From contig JAODLY010000034.1 in assembly GCA_025464445.1 (NCBI GenBank), positions 1 to 64,000 on the forward strand: a stretch of 64,000 nucleotides of DNA. The letters run 5' to 3'. Origin of the DNA: Rhodoglobus sp. (GTDB lineage: Bacteria; Actinomycetota; Actinomycetes; Actinomycetales; Microbacteriaceae). The notes beneath the pieces are model-generated. The model saw only the letters and a list, made by a program, of their open reading frames with translations. It was not told the origin of the DNA and ran no database searches. The position numbers were made by a program, and so were the translations under genes. Below are positions 17,193 to 26,546 of the stretch, piece by piece. Position 1 is the stretch's first letter, and the number at the start of each line of letters is the position of its first letter.

Positions 17193-18304
17193 GCGTTCTC
17201 GAATCCCGCGGTGATCTGGTCGGCGAGCTCTTCGCGGTCCTCCAGCGGAAGGAACGATGACGCCGCCGCGTTGAGCTGGAACACCGCGAGGTCTGTCAGG
17301 TCGTAGCCGAACGTCTCGGCGAGCACGAACAACTCGCGGCTCAGCGTCGTGCGGCTCATGAGCCGGTTGTCGGTGTTGACGGTCACCCGGAAACCCAACT
17401 GGTACAGCAGGTCGAATGGATGGTCGACAAGCTCGTCACCCCACTGTGCGAACGAATGGGTGTCTACATTCGAGGTTGGGCTCAGTTCGAGGGCGATCTC
17501 CCGATCCTTCACCCACTGGGCGACGGGGCCGAGCGTGACGTAGGTATTGTCGAGGTCTTCGCGGGCGACCTGGATGTCTTCGGCGATGCGCACACCGTGG
17601 CCGAGCCGCATTGCGCGGCCGTCGACAAGTGCGCCGGCGATGCTCTCGATGCCGTCGGCCTCACCCGCGTGCACGGTACGGGGCATGAAGTGGCTCGCGA
17701 GATAGTCGAACGCCTCACGCATGCGGCCGGCGGGGAACCCCGCCTCCGGCCCCGCGATATCGAAGCCGACGACACCGTGGCTGCGGTGGCGTACCGCGAG
17801 CTCCGCGATCTCGAGGCCGCGGTCGAGGTGGCGCATTGCGCTCACCAGCTGCCCGATCCGGATGTCGCCGCCGTCGGCCCGCACATCGTCGACGCCGGCC
17901 TCGATGCCTTCCTGCACCGCCTCGACCACCTGGTCGAGTGTGAGGCCGCGCACCAGATGCTGCTCGGGCGCCCAGCGGATTTCGCCGTAGATCACCCCGT
18001 CCGCACCGAGGTCCTGCACGAACTCGCGAGCGACCCGGAAGAGTCCCTCATGGGTCTGCATGACCGCGGTGGTGAGGTCGAATGTCTTGAGGTACTCGAC
18101 GAGCGAGTCCTTCTTCTCGTTGAACCAGTCGGCGAGCGCCGCTGGGCTCGACGCCGGAAGGGCGAGCCCGATCGCATCGGCGAGCTCGATGATCGTCTGC
18201 GGGCGAAGCCCACCGTCAAGATGGTCGTGGAGAGAGATCTTCGGAAGCGTCGTGATGCTCGCTCCGCCCCCCGGCATGAGGTACTCGTCGGCAGCAGCAT
18301 TCAT
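17189..18304 (-). CDS. add: adenosine deaminase
   Basis: 371 residues. Zinc ligands are in LHDHLDGGLRP (His26, His28). Further catalytic motifs are HAGEADG, RLGHGVRIAED, LELSPTSNVDT and TVNTDNRLMS. It deaminates adenosine and deoxyadenosine to inosine, feeding the PNP encoded upstream. First gene of the add-IIA-IIB operon, with ATG at 18304, only 44 bp from the divergent nucleoside hydrolase, so the two promoters must overlap. Normal length for bacterial Add. Confidence 0.93.
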   Translation of the reverse strand: MNAAADEYLMPGGGASITTLPKISLHDHLDGGLRPQTIIELADAIGLALPASSPAALADWFNEKKDSLVEYLKTFDLTTAVMQTHEGLFRVAREFVQDLGADGVIYGEIRWAPEQHLVRGLTLDQVVEAVQEGIEAGVDDVRADGGDIRIGQLVSAMRHLDRGLEIAELAVRHRSHGVVGFDIAGPEAGFPAGRMREAFDYLASHFMPRTVHAGEADGIESIAGALVDGRAMRLGHGVRIAEDIQVAREDLDNTYVTLGPVAQWVKDREIALELSPTSNVDTHSFAQWGDELVDHPFDLLYQLGFRVTVNTDNRLMSRTTLSRELFVLAETFGYDLTDLAVFQLNAAASSFLPLEDREELADQITAGFENA

Positions 18305-18348
18305 GGGACTAATCTATCTGGTGCCTTGCTGACCACTAGCCTCGAAGG

Positions 18349-19296
18349 ATGCCCACGAAGATCATCCTCGACTGCGACCCCGGCCATGACGACGCGATTG
18401 CAATGCTGCTCGCCTGCGGCAATCCGCAGATCGAGCTCGTCGGGGTCACGACGGTCATGGGCAACCAGACAATCGAGAAAGTCACCCGCAATGCGCTGTC
18501 GGTGGCGCGGGTGGCGGGCATCACCGGCGTGCCGTTCGCCAGGGGCGCCCACCGACCTCTCGTGCGCAACATCGAAGTCGCGGAGGCGATCCACGGCGAG
18601 TCTGGCCTCGACGGTCCCGTGCTGCCCGAGCCGACAATCGAACTCGACACGAGGCACGCAGTCGACTTCATCATCGACACGATCATGGCGAGCGAGCCTG
18701 GCGAGATCACTCTCGTTCCCACGGGCGCGCTCACCAACATCGCCATGGCGGTGCGCAAGGAGCCCCGCATAGCGAGCAGGGTGAAGCAGGTAGTGCTCAT
18801 GGGAGGAGGGGTGAACGTCGGCAACTGGAGCGCGACGAGCGAGTTCAACATCGTGATCGATCCTGAGGCCGCGCATATCGTTTTCAACGAGTCGTGGCCG
18901 CTCACGATGGTCGGTCTCGACCTCACGCATGAGGCGCTCGCCACCCCCGCGGTCGAGGCCGCGATCGCCGCCGTGGGTACCGGCCCGGCGCGATTCGTCG
19001 GCACGCTCCTGAAGTTCTTCGGCGACGCGTACAAAGACCAGCAGGGCTTCGACAGCCCGCCCGTGCATGATCCATGCGCGGTGGCCTTCGTGATCGACCC
19101 CACCGTCATGGAGGTCGTGCGTGTGCCGCTCGACATCGAGCTCACCGGTTCACTGACGCTCGGGATGACCGTCGCCGACTTCCGCGCACCGGCCCCGGCC
19201 GACTGCACGACCCAGGTCGCGCGCAACCTCGACCACGCGAAGTTCTGGGCGCTCGTCGTGGACGCGCTCGAGCGGATCGGCGACCCCGCCCTCTAG
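18349..19296 (+). CDS. inosine-uridine preferring nucleoside hydrolase
   Basis: 315 residues. The calcium-binding signature DCDPGHDDAIAML lies at residues 8-20, with FNIVIDPEAAHIVF and the C-terminal HDPCAVAFV providing further Ca/ribose contacts. It cleaves the N-glycosidic bond of ribonucleosides with water, giving base plus ribose. It is cytosolic and complementary to the phosphorolytic enzymes here. It is divergent from add and followed by a short C/T-rich stretch and the first 57-bp palindrome. Confidence 0.92.
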   Translation: MPTKIILDCDPGHDDAIAMLLACGNPQIELVGVTTVMGNQTIEKVTRNALSVARVAGITGVPFARGAHRPLVRNIEVAEAIHGESGLDGPVLPEPTIELDTRHAVDFIIDTIMASEPGEITLVPTGALTNIAMAVRKEPRIASRVKQVVLMGGGVNVGNWSATSEFNIVIDPEAAHIVFNESWPLTMVGLDLTHEALATPAVEAAIAAVGTGPARFVGTLLKFFGDAYKDQQGFDSPPVHDPCAVAFVIDPTVMEVVRVPLDIELTGSLTLGMTVADFRAPAPADCTTQVARNLDHAKFWALVVDALERIGDPAL

Positions 19297-19342
19297 CACC
19301 CTGCTCCGCCTGCCCTCGCCCTCCCTCCCCACCCTCACCGCC

Positions 19343-19399
19343 TGAGGTGCGGCGATAGCACCGGCATCCCGGCCCGTTGGATGCGATCGCCGAACCTCA
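19343..19399. repeat. 57-bp palindromic element, copy 1
   Basis: Arms 19343-19360 and 19382-19399 (18 nt, 16/18 complementary) around a 21-nt spacer. The left arm is TGAGGTGCGGCGATAGCA. The same architecture and nearly the same arm sequence recur at 20444-20500, bracketing the DUF559 gene. Confidence 0.85.
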
Positions 19400-19467
19400 A
19401 GCTGTGGATGACTGCATCCGCCTGTTAGTAGTCGGCACGCCCAACCTGCCAGGGGCATCATCGTCGG

Positions 19468-20385
19468 ATGCCCGCCCGTATTCCGATGCCCGAAGGCCTG
19501 GGCCCACACTTTCGGGTGGCACACGGCCTCGCGCGTGGTGTAGGACGGGGTCGGCTGAACGGTGGCGATCTCGACCGTCCGTTCTGGGGCGTGCGAGCGC
19601 TGGCCGGTGCAGCCATCGATATTCGAGGGATGTCCTACGCCTATGCAGCGCGGATGTCGCCGCGCGCAGCTTTCTCGCACGCGACGGCGGCCCAGCTCTG
19701 GGGCATCCCGCTGCCGCTGCATCTGCAGCAGGCCGCGCCGCTGCACGTCTCTGTACCGCACCCGCACAGGGCGCCGGAGGGGGTGAATGTCACAGGACAT
19801 CGCTTGCACATCGACCCCGCCGACATGCGGGTCCTCGATGGCGTAGCCGTGACATCGCTGGAACGAACGGTGTTCGATCTTGCCTCGGCTCTGCCCGATG
19901 AGGACCTGCTGGGGGCGCTCGACAACATCCTGTGGTGGCGACGAAGCCGCAGATTCCGAGCGACATCGTCGAGTATCGAGGATGCGCTTCACAGGTTCGG
20001 AGGGCGGCGTGGCCTCGGCCGACTACTCGACCTGCTGCCGCTGGCCAGCGACCGGTCGGATTCCGTCCCCGAAACCGTATTCCGGCTGAGGTTCGTCCGG
20101 GCGGGACTTCCCCCTCCCATCCCCAATCTGGAGGTGCTCGACGCCCAGGGCGCGTTTCTCGCCATGCCAGACCTGCAACTCACCGAGTTCAGGATGGCGT
20201 TCGACTACGAGGGCGACCACCACAGGACCGACGCGCGCCAGTGGCGCAAGGACCTTCGTCGCGTCCCGCTGCTTGAGGATGCGGGCTGGCGCCACACGCG
20301 CCTTTCGGCAGACGACCTCGCGAACTCGGCGTATGCACTCACCCGGGCGCGGAGGCTGCTCGTCGAACGTGGCTGGACGCCCTGA
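19468..20385 (+). CDS. DUF559 / AbiEi-like endonuclease-fold protein
   Basis: 305 residues. The N-terminal half resembles proteins annotated as AbiEi-type antitoxin-like (RMSPRAAFSHATAAQLWGIP, then SLERTVFDLASALP). The C-terminal ~110 residues match the DUF559/Vsr-like PD-(D/E)XK fold: PDLQLTEFRMAFDYEGDHH, QWRKDLRRVPLLEDAGW, then a DDLANSAYALTRARRLL helix. Whether it cuts DNA is unknown; the putative acidic residues (Asp in MPDLQL, Glu/Asp in DYEGD) remain. No cognate AbiEii toxin adjoins. Bracketed by two 57-bp palindromes, and its own TGA stop lies in a third half-copy (20383-20394), which suggests a shared evolutionary unit. Confidence 0.75.
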   Translation: MPARIPMPEGLGPHFRVAHGLARGVGRGRLNGGDLDRPFWGVRALAGAAIDIRGMSYAYAARMSPRAAFSHATAAQLWGIPLPLHLQQAAPLHVSVPHPHRAPEGVNVTGHRLHIDPADMRVLDGVAVTSLERTVFDLASALPDEDLLGALDNILWWRRSRRFRATSSSIEDALHRFGGRRGLGRLLDLLPLASDRSDSVPETVFRLRFVRAGLPPPIPNLEVLDAQGAFLAMPDLQLTEFRMAFDYEGDHHRTDARQWRKDLRRVPLLEDAGWRHTRLSADDLANSAYALTRARRLLVERGWTP

Positions 20386-20443
20386 GGTGCGGCGGCCGGC
20401 GGGTACGGCGCCTAGCGTGGCGGTGGCGGGCGGTGGCGGGCGC

Positions 20444-20500
20444 TGAGGTGCGGCGATCGCATGCTGCCGGCCGCCTGCGGGGTGCGATTGCCGCACCTCA
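20444..20500. repeat. 57-bp palindromic element, copy 2
   Basis: Arms 20444-20461 and 20483-20500 (17/18 complementary) around a 21-nt spacer. The arm TGAGGTGCGGCGATCGCA differs from copy 1 at one position. Another half arm (TGAGGTGCGGCG) sits at 20383-20394. Confidence 0.85.
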
Positions 20501-20502
20501 CC

Positions 20503-20589
20503 GGCTGGGGCAGGGGGGAGGCTGGGGCAGGGGGGGGGCTGGGCCGGGGGGGCTGGGGGGGGCTGGGGTGGGCTGGGGTGGCCCCGGGG
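20503..20589. repeat. G-rich low-complexity tract (C-rich on the deoA transcript)
   Basis: Repeating GGCTGGGG(T/C) units with runs of up to nine G on the plus strand. It ends 3 bp before the thymidine phosphorylase stop. On the minus-strand mRNA this is a C-rich, G-poor 3' tail, as expected of a Rho-utilisation site. On the plus strand it could form G-quadruplexes. Both readings are inference. Confidence 0.7.
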
Positions 20590-20592
20590 CGG

Positions 20593-21888
<1,296 letters not shown>

Positions 21889-21918
21889 GGTGCTTCCTTA
21901 CTGGCGATTTCGACAGGC

Positions 21919-22344
21919 TCAATCCGCGGAGCGATAGGCCTCGAGAGTCCGCGGGCCGAACGCGTCGGGGATTACCTCATCGATGGTCTTGATCCCTGAG
22001 ACCGTCTCGAGCAGCATGCCCTCAGCCGAGTGCTCGTAGAGCAGCTGGCGGCACCGGCCGCATGGCATGAGCGCGTTGCCGTGGCCGTCGACGCAGGTGA
22101 ATGCGACGAGCTTGCCCCCACCGGTCATGTGCAGGCTCGAGACGAGCGCGCACTCGGCGCAGAGCGTGAGGCCGTACGACGCGTTCTCCACGTTGGCCCC
22201 TGAGATCACGCGGCCGTCGTCGACGATGGCTGCCACGCCCACCGGGAAGTGCGAGTAGGGAACGTAGGCGTGGGTAGCTGCTTCGTTGGCGACGGCGCGC
22301 AGCGCATCCCAATCAGCTGTATGCATCTCGGGCACGGTTTTCAT
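21919..22344 (-). CDS. cdd: cytidine deaminase
   Basis: 141 residues from ATG 22344, which overlaps the permease stop (ATGA). The zinc and substrate motifs are GANVENASYGLTLCAE (ligand Cys and catalytic Glu) and MPCGRCRQ (two Cys ligands), the homotetrameric CDA signature. It converts cytidine or deoxycytidine to (deoxy)uridine for DeoA and related enzymes. A longer in-frame extension upstream runs through the permease gene and is not credible. Confidence 0.94.
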   Translation of the reverse strand: MKTVPEMHTADWDALRAVANEAATHAYVPYSHFPVGVAAIVDDGRVISGANVENASYGLTLCAECALVSSLHMTGGGKLVAFTCVDGHGNALMPCGRCRQLLYEHSAEGMLLETVSGIKTIDEVIPDAFGPRTLEAYRSAD

Positions 22345-23636
22345 GACTTCACGTAAGGCTTTCCGGACGCGGCGGGCCCGCGAACCTGTCCGACGAGTCC
22401 CGCGACGGCGAAGATGGTCACGAGGTACGGGAGCATGAGCATGAACTCGCTCGGCACAGGGGACCCGATGATGCTCAGCACGCTCTGCAGGTTGGACGCG
22501 AACCCGAACAGGAGGGCCGCGAGGGTTGCGCGGAGGGGATCCCAGCGCCCGAAGATCACGGCTGCGAGGGCGATGAAGCCGGCACCGGCGGTCATCTCCT
22601 TGTTGAACGCACCGACCGATCCGAGGGTGAAGTACGCCCCGCCGAGCCCGGCTATCGCGCCGGCAAGCGAGACGTTCCAGAATCGGGTCCGGTTGACGTT
22701 GATGCCCACGGTGTCCGCAGCCTGCGGGTGCTCGCCGACCGCACGCAGCCGCAGGCCCCACCGTGTCTTGAATAGTCCGAACCAGACAACGGCGACGGCG
22801 ATGTACATGAGGTAGACGATTATCGTCTGCCTGAAGAGCACGGGGCCGATGATGGGGATCTCGCCAAGCAGCGGGATGGGCAGCCGGGGGAAGCGCGGCG
22901 GGGTGTTCAGTACCGCCGCGTTCGGGCTGAGCACCTTGGAGAAGAGAAAACTCGTCAGGCCGGTCACGAGCACGTTGAGCACGACACCGACGATCACCTG
23001 GTCGACGATGTATTTGATCGAGAACGCTGCGAGCACGAACGAGACGAGCACCCCGGCGATCACAGCCGCGAACAGGCCGGCTACCGGCTGATGCGTAACG
23101 GATGCCACGACAGCGGAGACGAACGCGCCGGCGAGAAGCTGGCCCTCGATCGCGACGTTGACCACGCCGACCCTCTCGGAGATGACGCCGCCGAGCGCCC
23201 CGAAGATCAGCGGAACGCTGAGCCCGACGGTTCCGACGAGCAGGCCGGGCACCGGGATGGCGGCATTCGCCGCAGCCCAGGTCAGGAACGCGACGACGAA
23301 GAGCAGCGCGTAGCCGGCGAGCACCCAGATCGGGGTTTTCGCTGCGCGGAAGGACAGGAACGCGGACGCAGCCGCCATGAGGAACAGCAGCACGACGACA
23401 ACAGTCGTCACCACCGTCACGTCGGCGAGGATCGGCGCCAGCTGGATGAGGTCGCTGTCGGTCGAGAGCCGGAACGTCGTGGTCCCGGAGCGTGCGGCCA
23501 CGGTGAACAGCAGCAGGGCGAGCACCGCGAAGATGCCAAGCGCGATCGGCGGCTTCCAGTTGCGCACGGCAGCGCGCTCGAGCACGATCGGCGCTGCCGA
23601 AGGAATGATGTGTGCCGTCTCATCGACTGTGCTCAC
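22341..23636 (-). CDS. nucleoside ABC transporter permease (NupQ/YufQ-like)
   Basis: 431 residues, polytopic with about ten hydrophobic segments. Family motifs are ERVGVVNVAIEGQLLAGAF, RLRAVGEHPQAADTVGIN (coupling-helix region) and FITLxS-like loops near SLAGAIAGLGGAYFTLGSV. It is the second permease of a BMP-type ABC importer, probably moving purine and pyrimidine nucleosides. Overlaps its partner permease and cdd by 4 nt each. The N-terminus (1-80) carries an extra pair of segments typical of actinobacterial members. Confidence 0.9.
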   Translation of the reverse strand: MSTVDETAHIIPSAAPIVLERAAVRNWKPPIALGIFAVLALLLFTVAARSGTTTFRLSTDSDLIQLAPILADVTVVTTVVVVLLFLMAAASAFLSFRAAKTPIWVLAGYALLFVVAFLTWAAANAAIPVPGLLVGTVGLSVPLIFGALGGVISERVGVVNVAIEGQLLAGAFVSAVVASVTHQPVAGLFAAVIAGVLVSFVLAAFSIKYIVDQVIVGVVLNVLVTGLTSFLFSKVLSPNAAVLNTPPRFPRLPIPLLGEIPIIGPVLFRQTIIVYLMYIAVAVVWFGLFKTRWGLRLRAVGEHPQAADTVGINVNRTRFWNVSLAGAIAGLGGAYFTLGSVGAFNKEMTAGAGFIALAAVIFGRWDPLRATLAALLFGFASNLQSVLSIIGSPVPSEFMLMLPYLVTIFAVAGLVGQVRGPAASGKPYVKS

Positions 23637-24928
23637 TTGGAGACCTCGGCCTTCCGCGCGCTTGTGACGGGTGTTCGCGGCTTCACGGACGTTCCCGGGG
23701 AGGGCAGCCGGAAGATTGCACGAACCAGGGGCGGCGCCGCGATGAACAACACGATGAGCGACTGCACGACGAGCACGATGTCGATCGGCACGCCCTGCGC
23801 CGCCTGCATCGAGTACCCGCCTGCCTTGAGCGCCCCGAACAGGATGCCCGCGAAGAACACCCCGATCGGCTTGGACCGCCCGAGCAGCGCGACGGTGATC
23901 GCGTCGAAGCCGATGCCGGCGTCGATGCCGGCACTGAACCCGCTCGTTACGGTGCCGAGCACCTGGGCGACCCCGGCGAGACCCACGAGCGCGCCGGAGA
24001 GCAGCATCGCGTACACGTAGATGTTCTTCACCTTGATGCCGGCGACTTTCGCCGCGTTCGGGTTCTCGCCCACCGCCCGGAACTGGAAACCGAGGTTGGA
24101 GCGGTTGATCAGGAACCAGACGAATATCGTGGCGGCGATGGCGAAGACGAAACCGAGATGAAGGTTGTACTTCGGGCCGAACAGGTCGGGGAAGACCGCG
24201 GTGTCGAGCATCGGCGGCGACTTGGGATTAGTAGAACCCGGCGCCTGGAGCGCACCGGGCGTGCGCAGCAGGTAGGAGATCAGGTAGAAGCCGACGTAAT
24301 TGAGCATGATCGTGACGATGACCTCGTGCGCACCGGTGCGGGCCTTGAGCAGGCCGACGAGGCCGCCCCAGATCGCGCCTGCGAGCATGCCCGCTATGAC
24401 GGCGACGATGAGATGGATGCCGAACGGCAGCTGCCACGCGAAGCCCACGTAGCCGGCGGCCCCGGCAGCCACGAGCATCTGCCCACGACCGCCGATATTG
24501 AAGAGACCGACCCGGAAAGCGAGTGCGACGCCGAGCCCGGCCGCGATGAGCGGCGTCGCGAACGTGAGGGTGTCGGTGAGCGGGCGGATGCCGTCAGCGA
24601 ACCCCGGGCGCTTGAAGTTGTAGATCGAACCCTGGAAGAGCGCGCTATAGGCACCGGACGCGGAGTCCCAGACGGCCTTGAGCAAATCGCCGGGGCGGGA
24701 GAAGAAGTAGCCGGATGCCGCCTGCACGTCTTTGTCGGTGAGTGCGATGAGAATCGCGCCGACCAGCAGCGCGAGCACAACGGCGAGCACGGAGATGAGC
24801 GCATTGCCCGTGACTATCTCCCTGAGCACCTGGTGCGACCGGGAAGGCGGCGCGATCTCGGCGTCCGGAAGCTGGCCCGGCTCGATCGGGTCGGGAACCT
24901 GGCCCTGCGCCGGAATCTGTTCGCTCAT
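23633..24928 (-). CDS. nucleoside ABC transporter permease (NupP/YufP-like)
   Basis: 431 residues. A cytosolic N-terminus rich in Pro and Glu precedes about nine membrane helices. Motifs include FRVGLFNIGGRGQMLVA, FRAVGENPNAAKVAGIKV (EAA-like loop contacting the ATPase) and LSGALVGLAGVAQVLG. It pairs with the downstream permease and the ATPase at 24925. The 4-nt overlaps on both sides indicate coupled translation and 1:1 stoichiometry. Confidence 0.9.
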   Translation of the reverse strand: MSEQIPAQGQVPDPIEPGQLPDAEIAPPSRSHQVLREIVTGNALISVLAVVLALLVGAILIALTDKDVQAASGYFFSRPGDLLKAVWDSASGAYSALFQGSIYNFKRPGFADGIRPLTDTLTFATPLIAAGLGVALAFRVGLFNIGGRGQMLVAAGAAGYVGFAWQLPFGIHLIVAVIAGMLAGAIWGGLVGLLKARTGAHEVIVTIMLNYVGFYLISYLLRTPGALQAPGSTNPKSPPMLDTAVFPDLFGPKYNLHLGFVFAIAATIFVWFLINRSNLGFQFRAVGENPNAAKVAGIKVKNIYVYAMLLSGALVGLAGVAQVLGTVTSGFSAGIDAGIGFDAITVALLGRSKPIGVFFAGILFGALKAGGYSMQAAQGVPIDIVLVVQSLIVLFIAAPPLVRAIFRLPSPGTSVKPRTPVTSARKAEVSK

Positions 24929-26445
24929 GCCACTGCCTTCACTGACGCCGGCAGCTCGCCCGCCATCATCAGGCCGAGCACCGCGCGCGGGGTGTCCCCG
25001 GGCACGATGCCGACTATCGATCCCCTGTACATGACGGCGATCCTGTCCGCGAGCGCAACGACCTCGTCGAGTTCGGTGGATACGACGATGACCGGCACGC
25101 CGGCATCCCGTGCCTGCACGATTCGGGTGTGCACGAACTCGATCGACCCGACGTCGAGACCGCGGGTGGGCTGGGCCGCCACGAACAGCCGGAGATCCCG
25201 GCTGAGTTCCCGTGCGAGCACCACCTTCTGCTGGTTGCCGCCGGAGAGACGCCCGACGTGGGTGGTGATGCCCTGGGCCCTGATGTCGAATTCCTTGACC
25301 TTTTCCGCGGCGAACTGGGCGAGATAGTTCAACTGCAGGGTGCCGAACTTCACGAACGGCTCCTTATCCGCACGGTCGAGCATGAGATTCTCGGCGATGG
25401 TGAACTCGGCGACGAGCCCATCCTCCTGCCGGTCTTCGGGGATGAACCCGACGCCGGCGTCGAGCGTGCGCCGCACCGAACCGCCGCGCAGGGTCTTGCC
25501 GTCGAGATGGATGCTGCCGGTGATCTTGGGCTGCAACCCCATGATCGCCTCGGTCAGCTCTGTTTGCCCGTTGCCCTGCACGCCGGCGATGGCCAGTATC
25601 TCGCCCTCGTGCACCTCGAAGCTCACGTCGTTGACGACTATCTGGTTGCGCGTGTCGATCACCGAGAGGTGCTCGATCACGAGGGCAGCGGGGCCAGGAT
25701 GGGCTGGGCCTTTCGCAACGGTGAGGTCGACCGCGCGGCCGACCATCATCGAGGCGAGCTCCTCGTTGGTCGCGGTCGGCGATGCCTGGCCCACGACCTT
25801 GCCGAGGCGGATGACGGTGATGCGATCCGCCACTTCGCGCACTTCGCGCAGCTTGTGGGTGATGAAGACTATCGACGTGCCCGAAGCCTTCAATTGGCGC
25901 ATGATCTCCATGAGCTCGTCGGTCTCCTGTGGAGTCAGCACAGCTGTCGGCTCGTCGAAGACGAGCACCTTCGCGTCGCGGGACAGCGCCTTGATGATTT
26001 CGACCCGCTGCTGCACGCCGACGGGCAGGTCATCCACCAGGGCATCGGGATCGACGTGGAAGCCGAACCGCGCGGAGATCTCGCGCACCTTATCCCTCGC
26101 GCCGGCGAGGTCGAGCCGTCCGCCGAACTTCGTGTCCTCGTGCCCCAGCATGACGTTCTCGGCGACGGTGAATACCGGAATGAGCATGAAATGCTGGTGC
26201 ACCATGCCGATGCCCGCCGCCATCGCATCCCCTGGGCCCGCGAAATGCTGCACGACATCGTCGAGGAGGATCTCGCCCTGGTCGGCCTGGTACAGGCCGT
26301 AGAGCACGTTCATGAGGGTGGACTTGCCTGCCCCGTTCTCGCCGAGCAGGCTGTGGATCTCACCCGGCTCCACGATGAGATCGATGTGATCGTTGGCGAT
26401 GAGGGTGCCAAACCTCTTCGTGACTCCGCGGAGTTCAAGCTTCAT
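24925..26445 (-). CDS. nucleoside ABC transporter ATP-binding protein (NupO/YufO-like)
   Basis: 506 residues with two ABC domains in tandem, as in sugar and nucleoside importers. Domain 1 has Walker A GENGAGKST, signature LPVGVQQRVEI and Walker B VLVFDEPTAVLTP. Domain 2 has a degenerate Walker A (GVQGNGQTE), LSGGNQQKVVLARE and a FVAAQPTRGLD motif in place of a standard DEP, as usual for this family. Start ATG 26445 is chosen over a TTG nine bases upstream; neither has a strong RBS. It follows the binding-protein gene across a 14-bp hairpin. Confidence 0.92.
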   Translation of the reverse strand: MKLELRGVTKRFGTLIANDHIDLIVEPGEIHSLLGENGAGKSTLMNVLYGLYQADQGEILLDDVVQHFAGPGDAMAAGIGMVHQHFMLIPVFTVAENVMLGHEDTKFGGRLDLAGARDKVREISARFGFHVDPDALVDDLPVGVQQRVEIIKALSRDAKVLVFDEPTAVLTPQETDELMEIMRQLKASGTSIVFITHKLREVREVADRITVIRLGKVVGQASPTATNEELASMMVGRAVDLTVAKGPAHPGPAALVIEHLSVIDTRNQIVVNDVSFEVHEGEILAIAGVQGNGQTELTEAIMGLQPKITGSIHLDGKTLRGGSVRRTLDAGVGFIPEDRQEDGLVAEFTIAENLMLDRADKEPFVKFGTLQLNYLAQFAAEKVKEFDIRAQGITTHVGRLSGGNQQKVVLARELSRDLRLFVAAQPTRGLDVGSIEFVHTRIVQARDAGVPVIVVSTELDEVVALADRIAVMYRGSIVGIVPGDTPRAVLGLMMAGELPASVKAVA

Positions 26446-26498
26446 GGTGACCAATCTATCCGGCAGGCGTCGGCGGCTGGGGTCCGGACCTTAACGAG

Positions 26499-26530
26499 GT
26501 CGGGGAGACCAGCAGGCTGGTCTCCCCGAC
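26499..26530 (-). terminator. intra-operon hairpin after the first BMP gene
   Basis: Perfect 14-bp stem (26499-26512 with 26517-26530), loop CAGG, in the gap between the binding-protein gene and the transporter ATPase. On the minus strand it lacks a full U-tract. It more likely protects or attenuates, giving more binding protein than transporter, than stops all transcription. Confidence 0.6.
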
Positions 26531-26546
26531 GAGGGTAAAGCGGTTG

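Noticed and set aside
19468-20385. Complete AbiE type IV toxin-antitoxin system
   Set aside because: Only an AbiEi-like N-terminal part is seen and no AbiEii nucleotidyltransferase gene adjoins.
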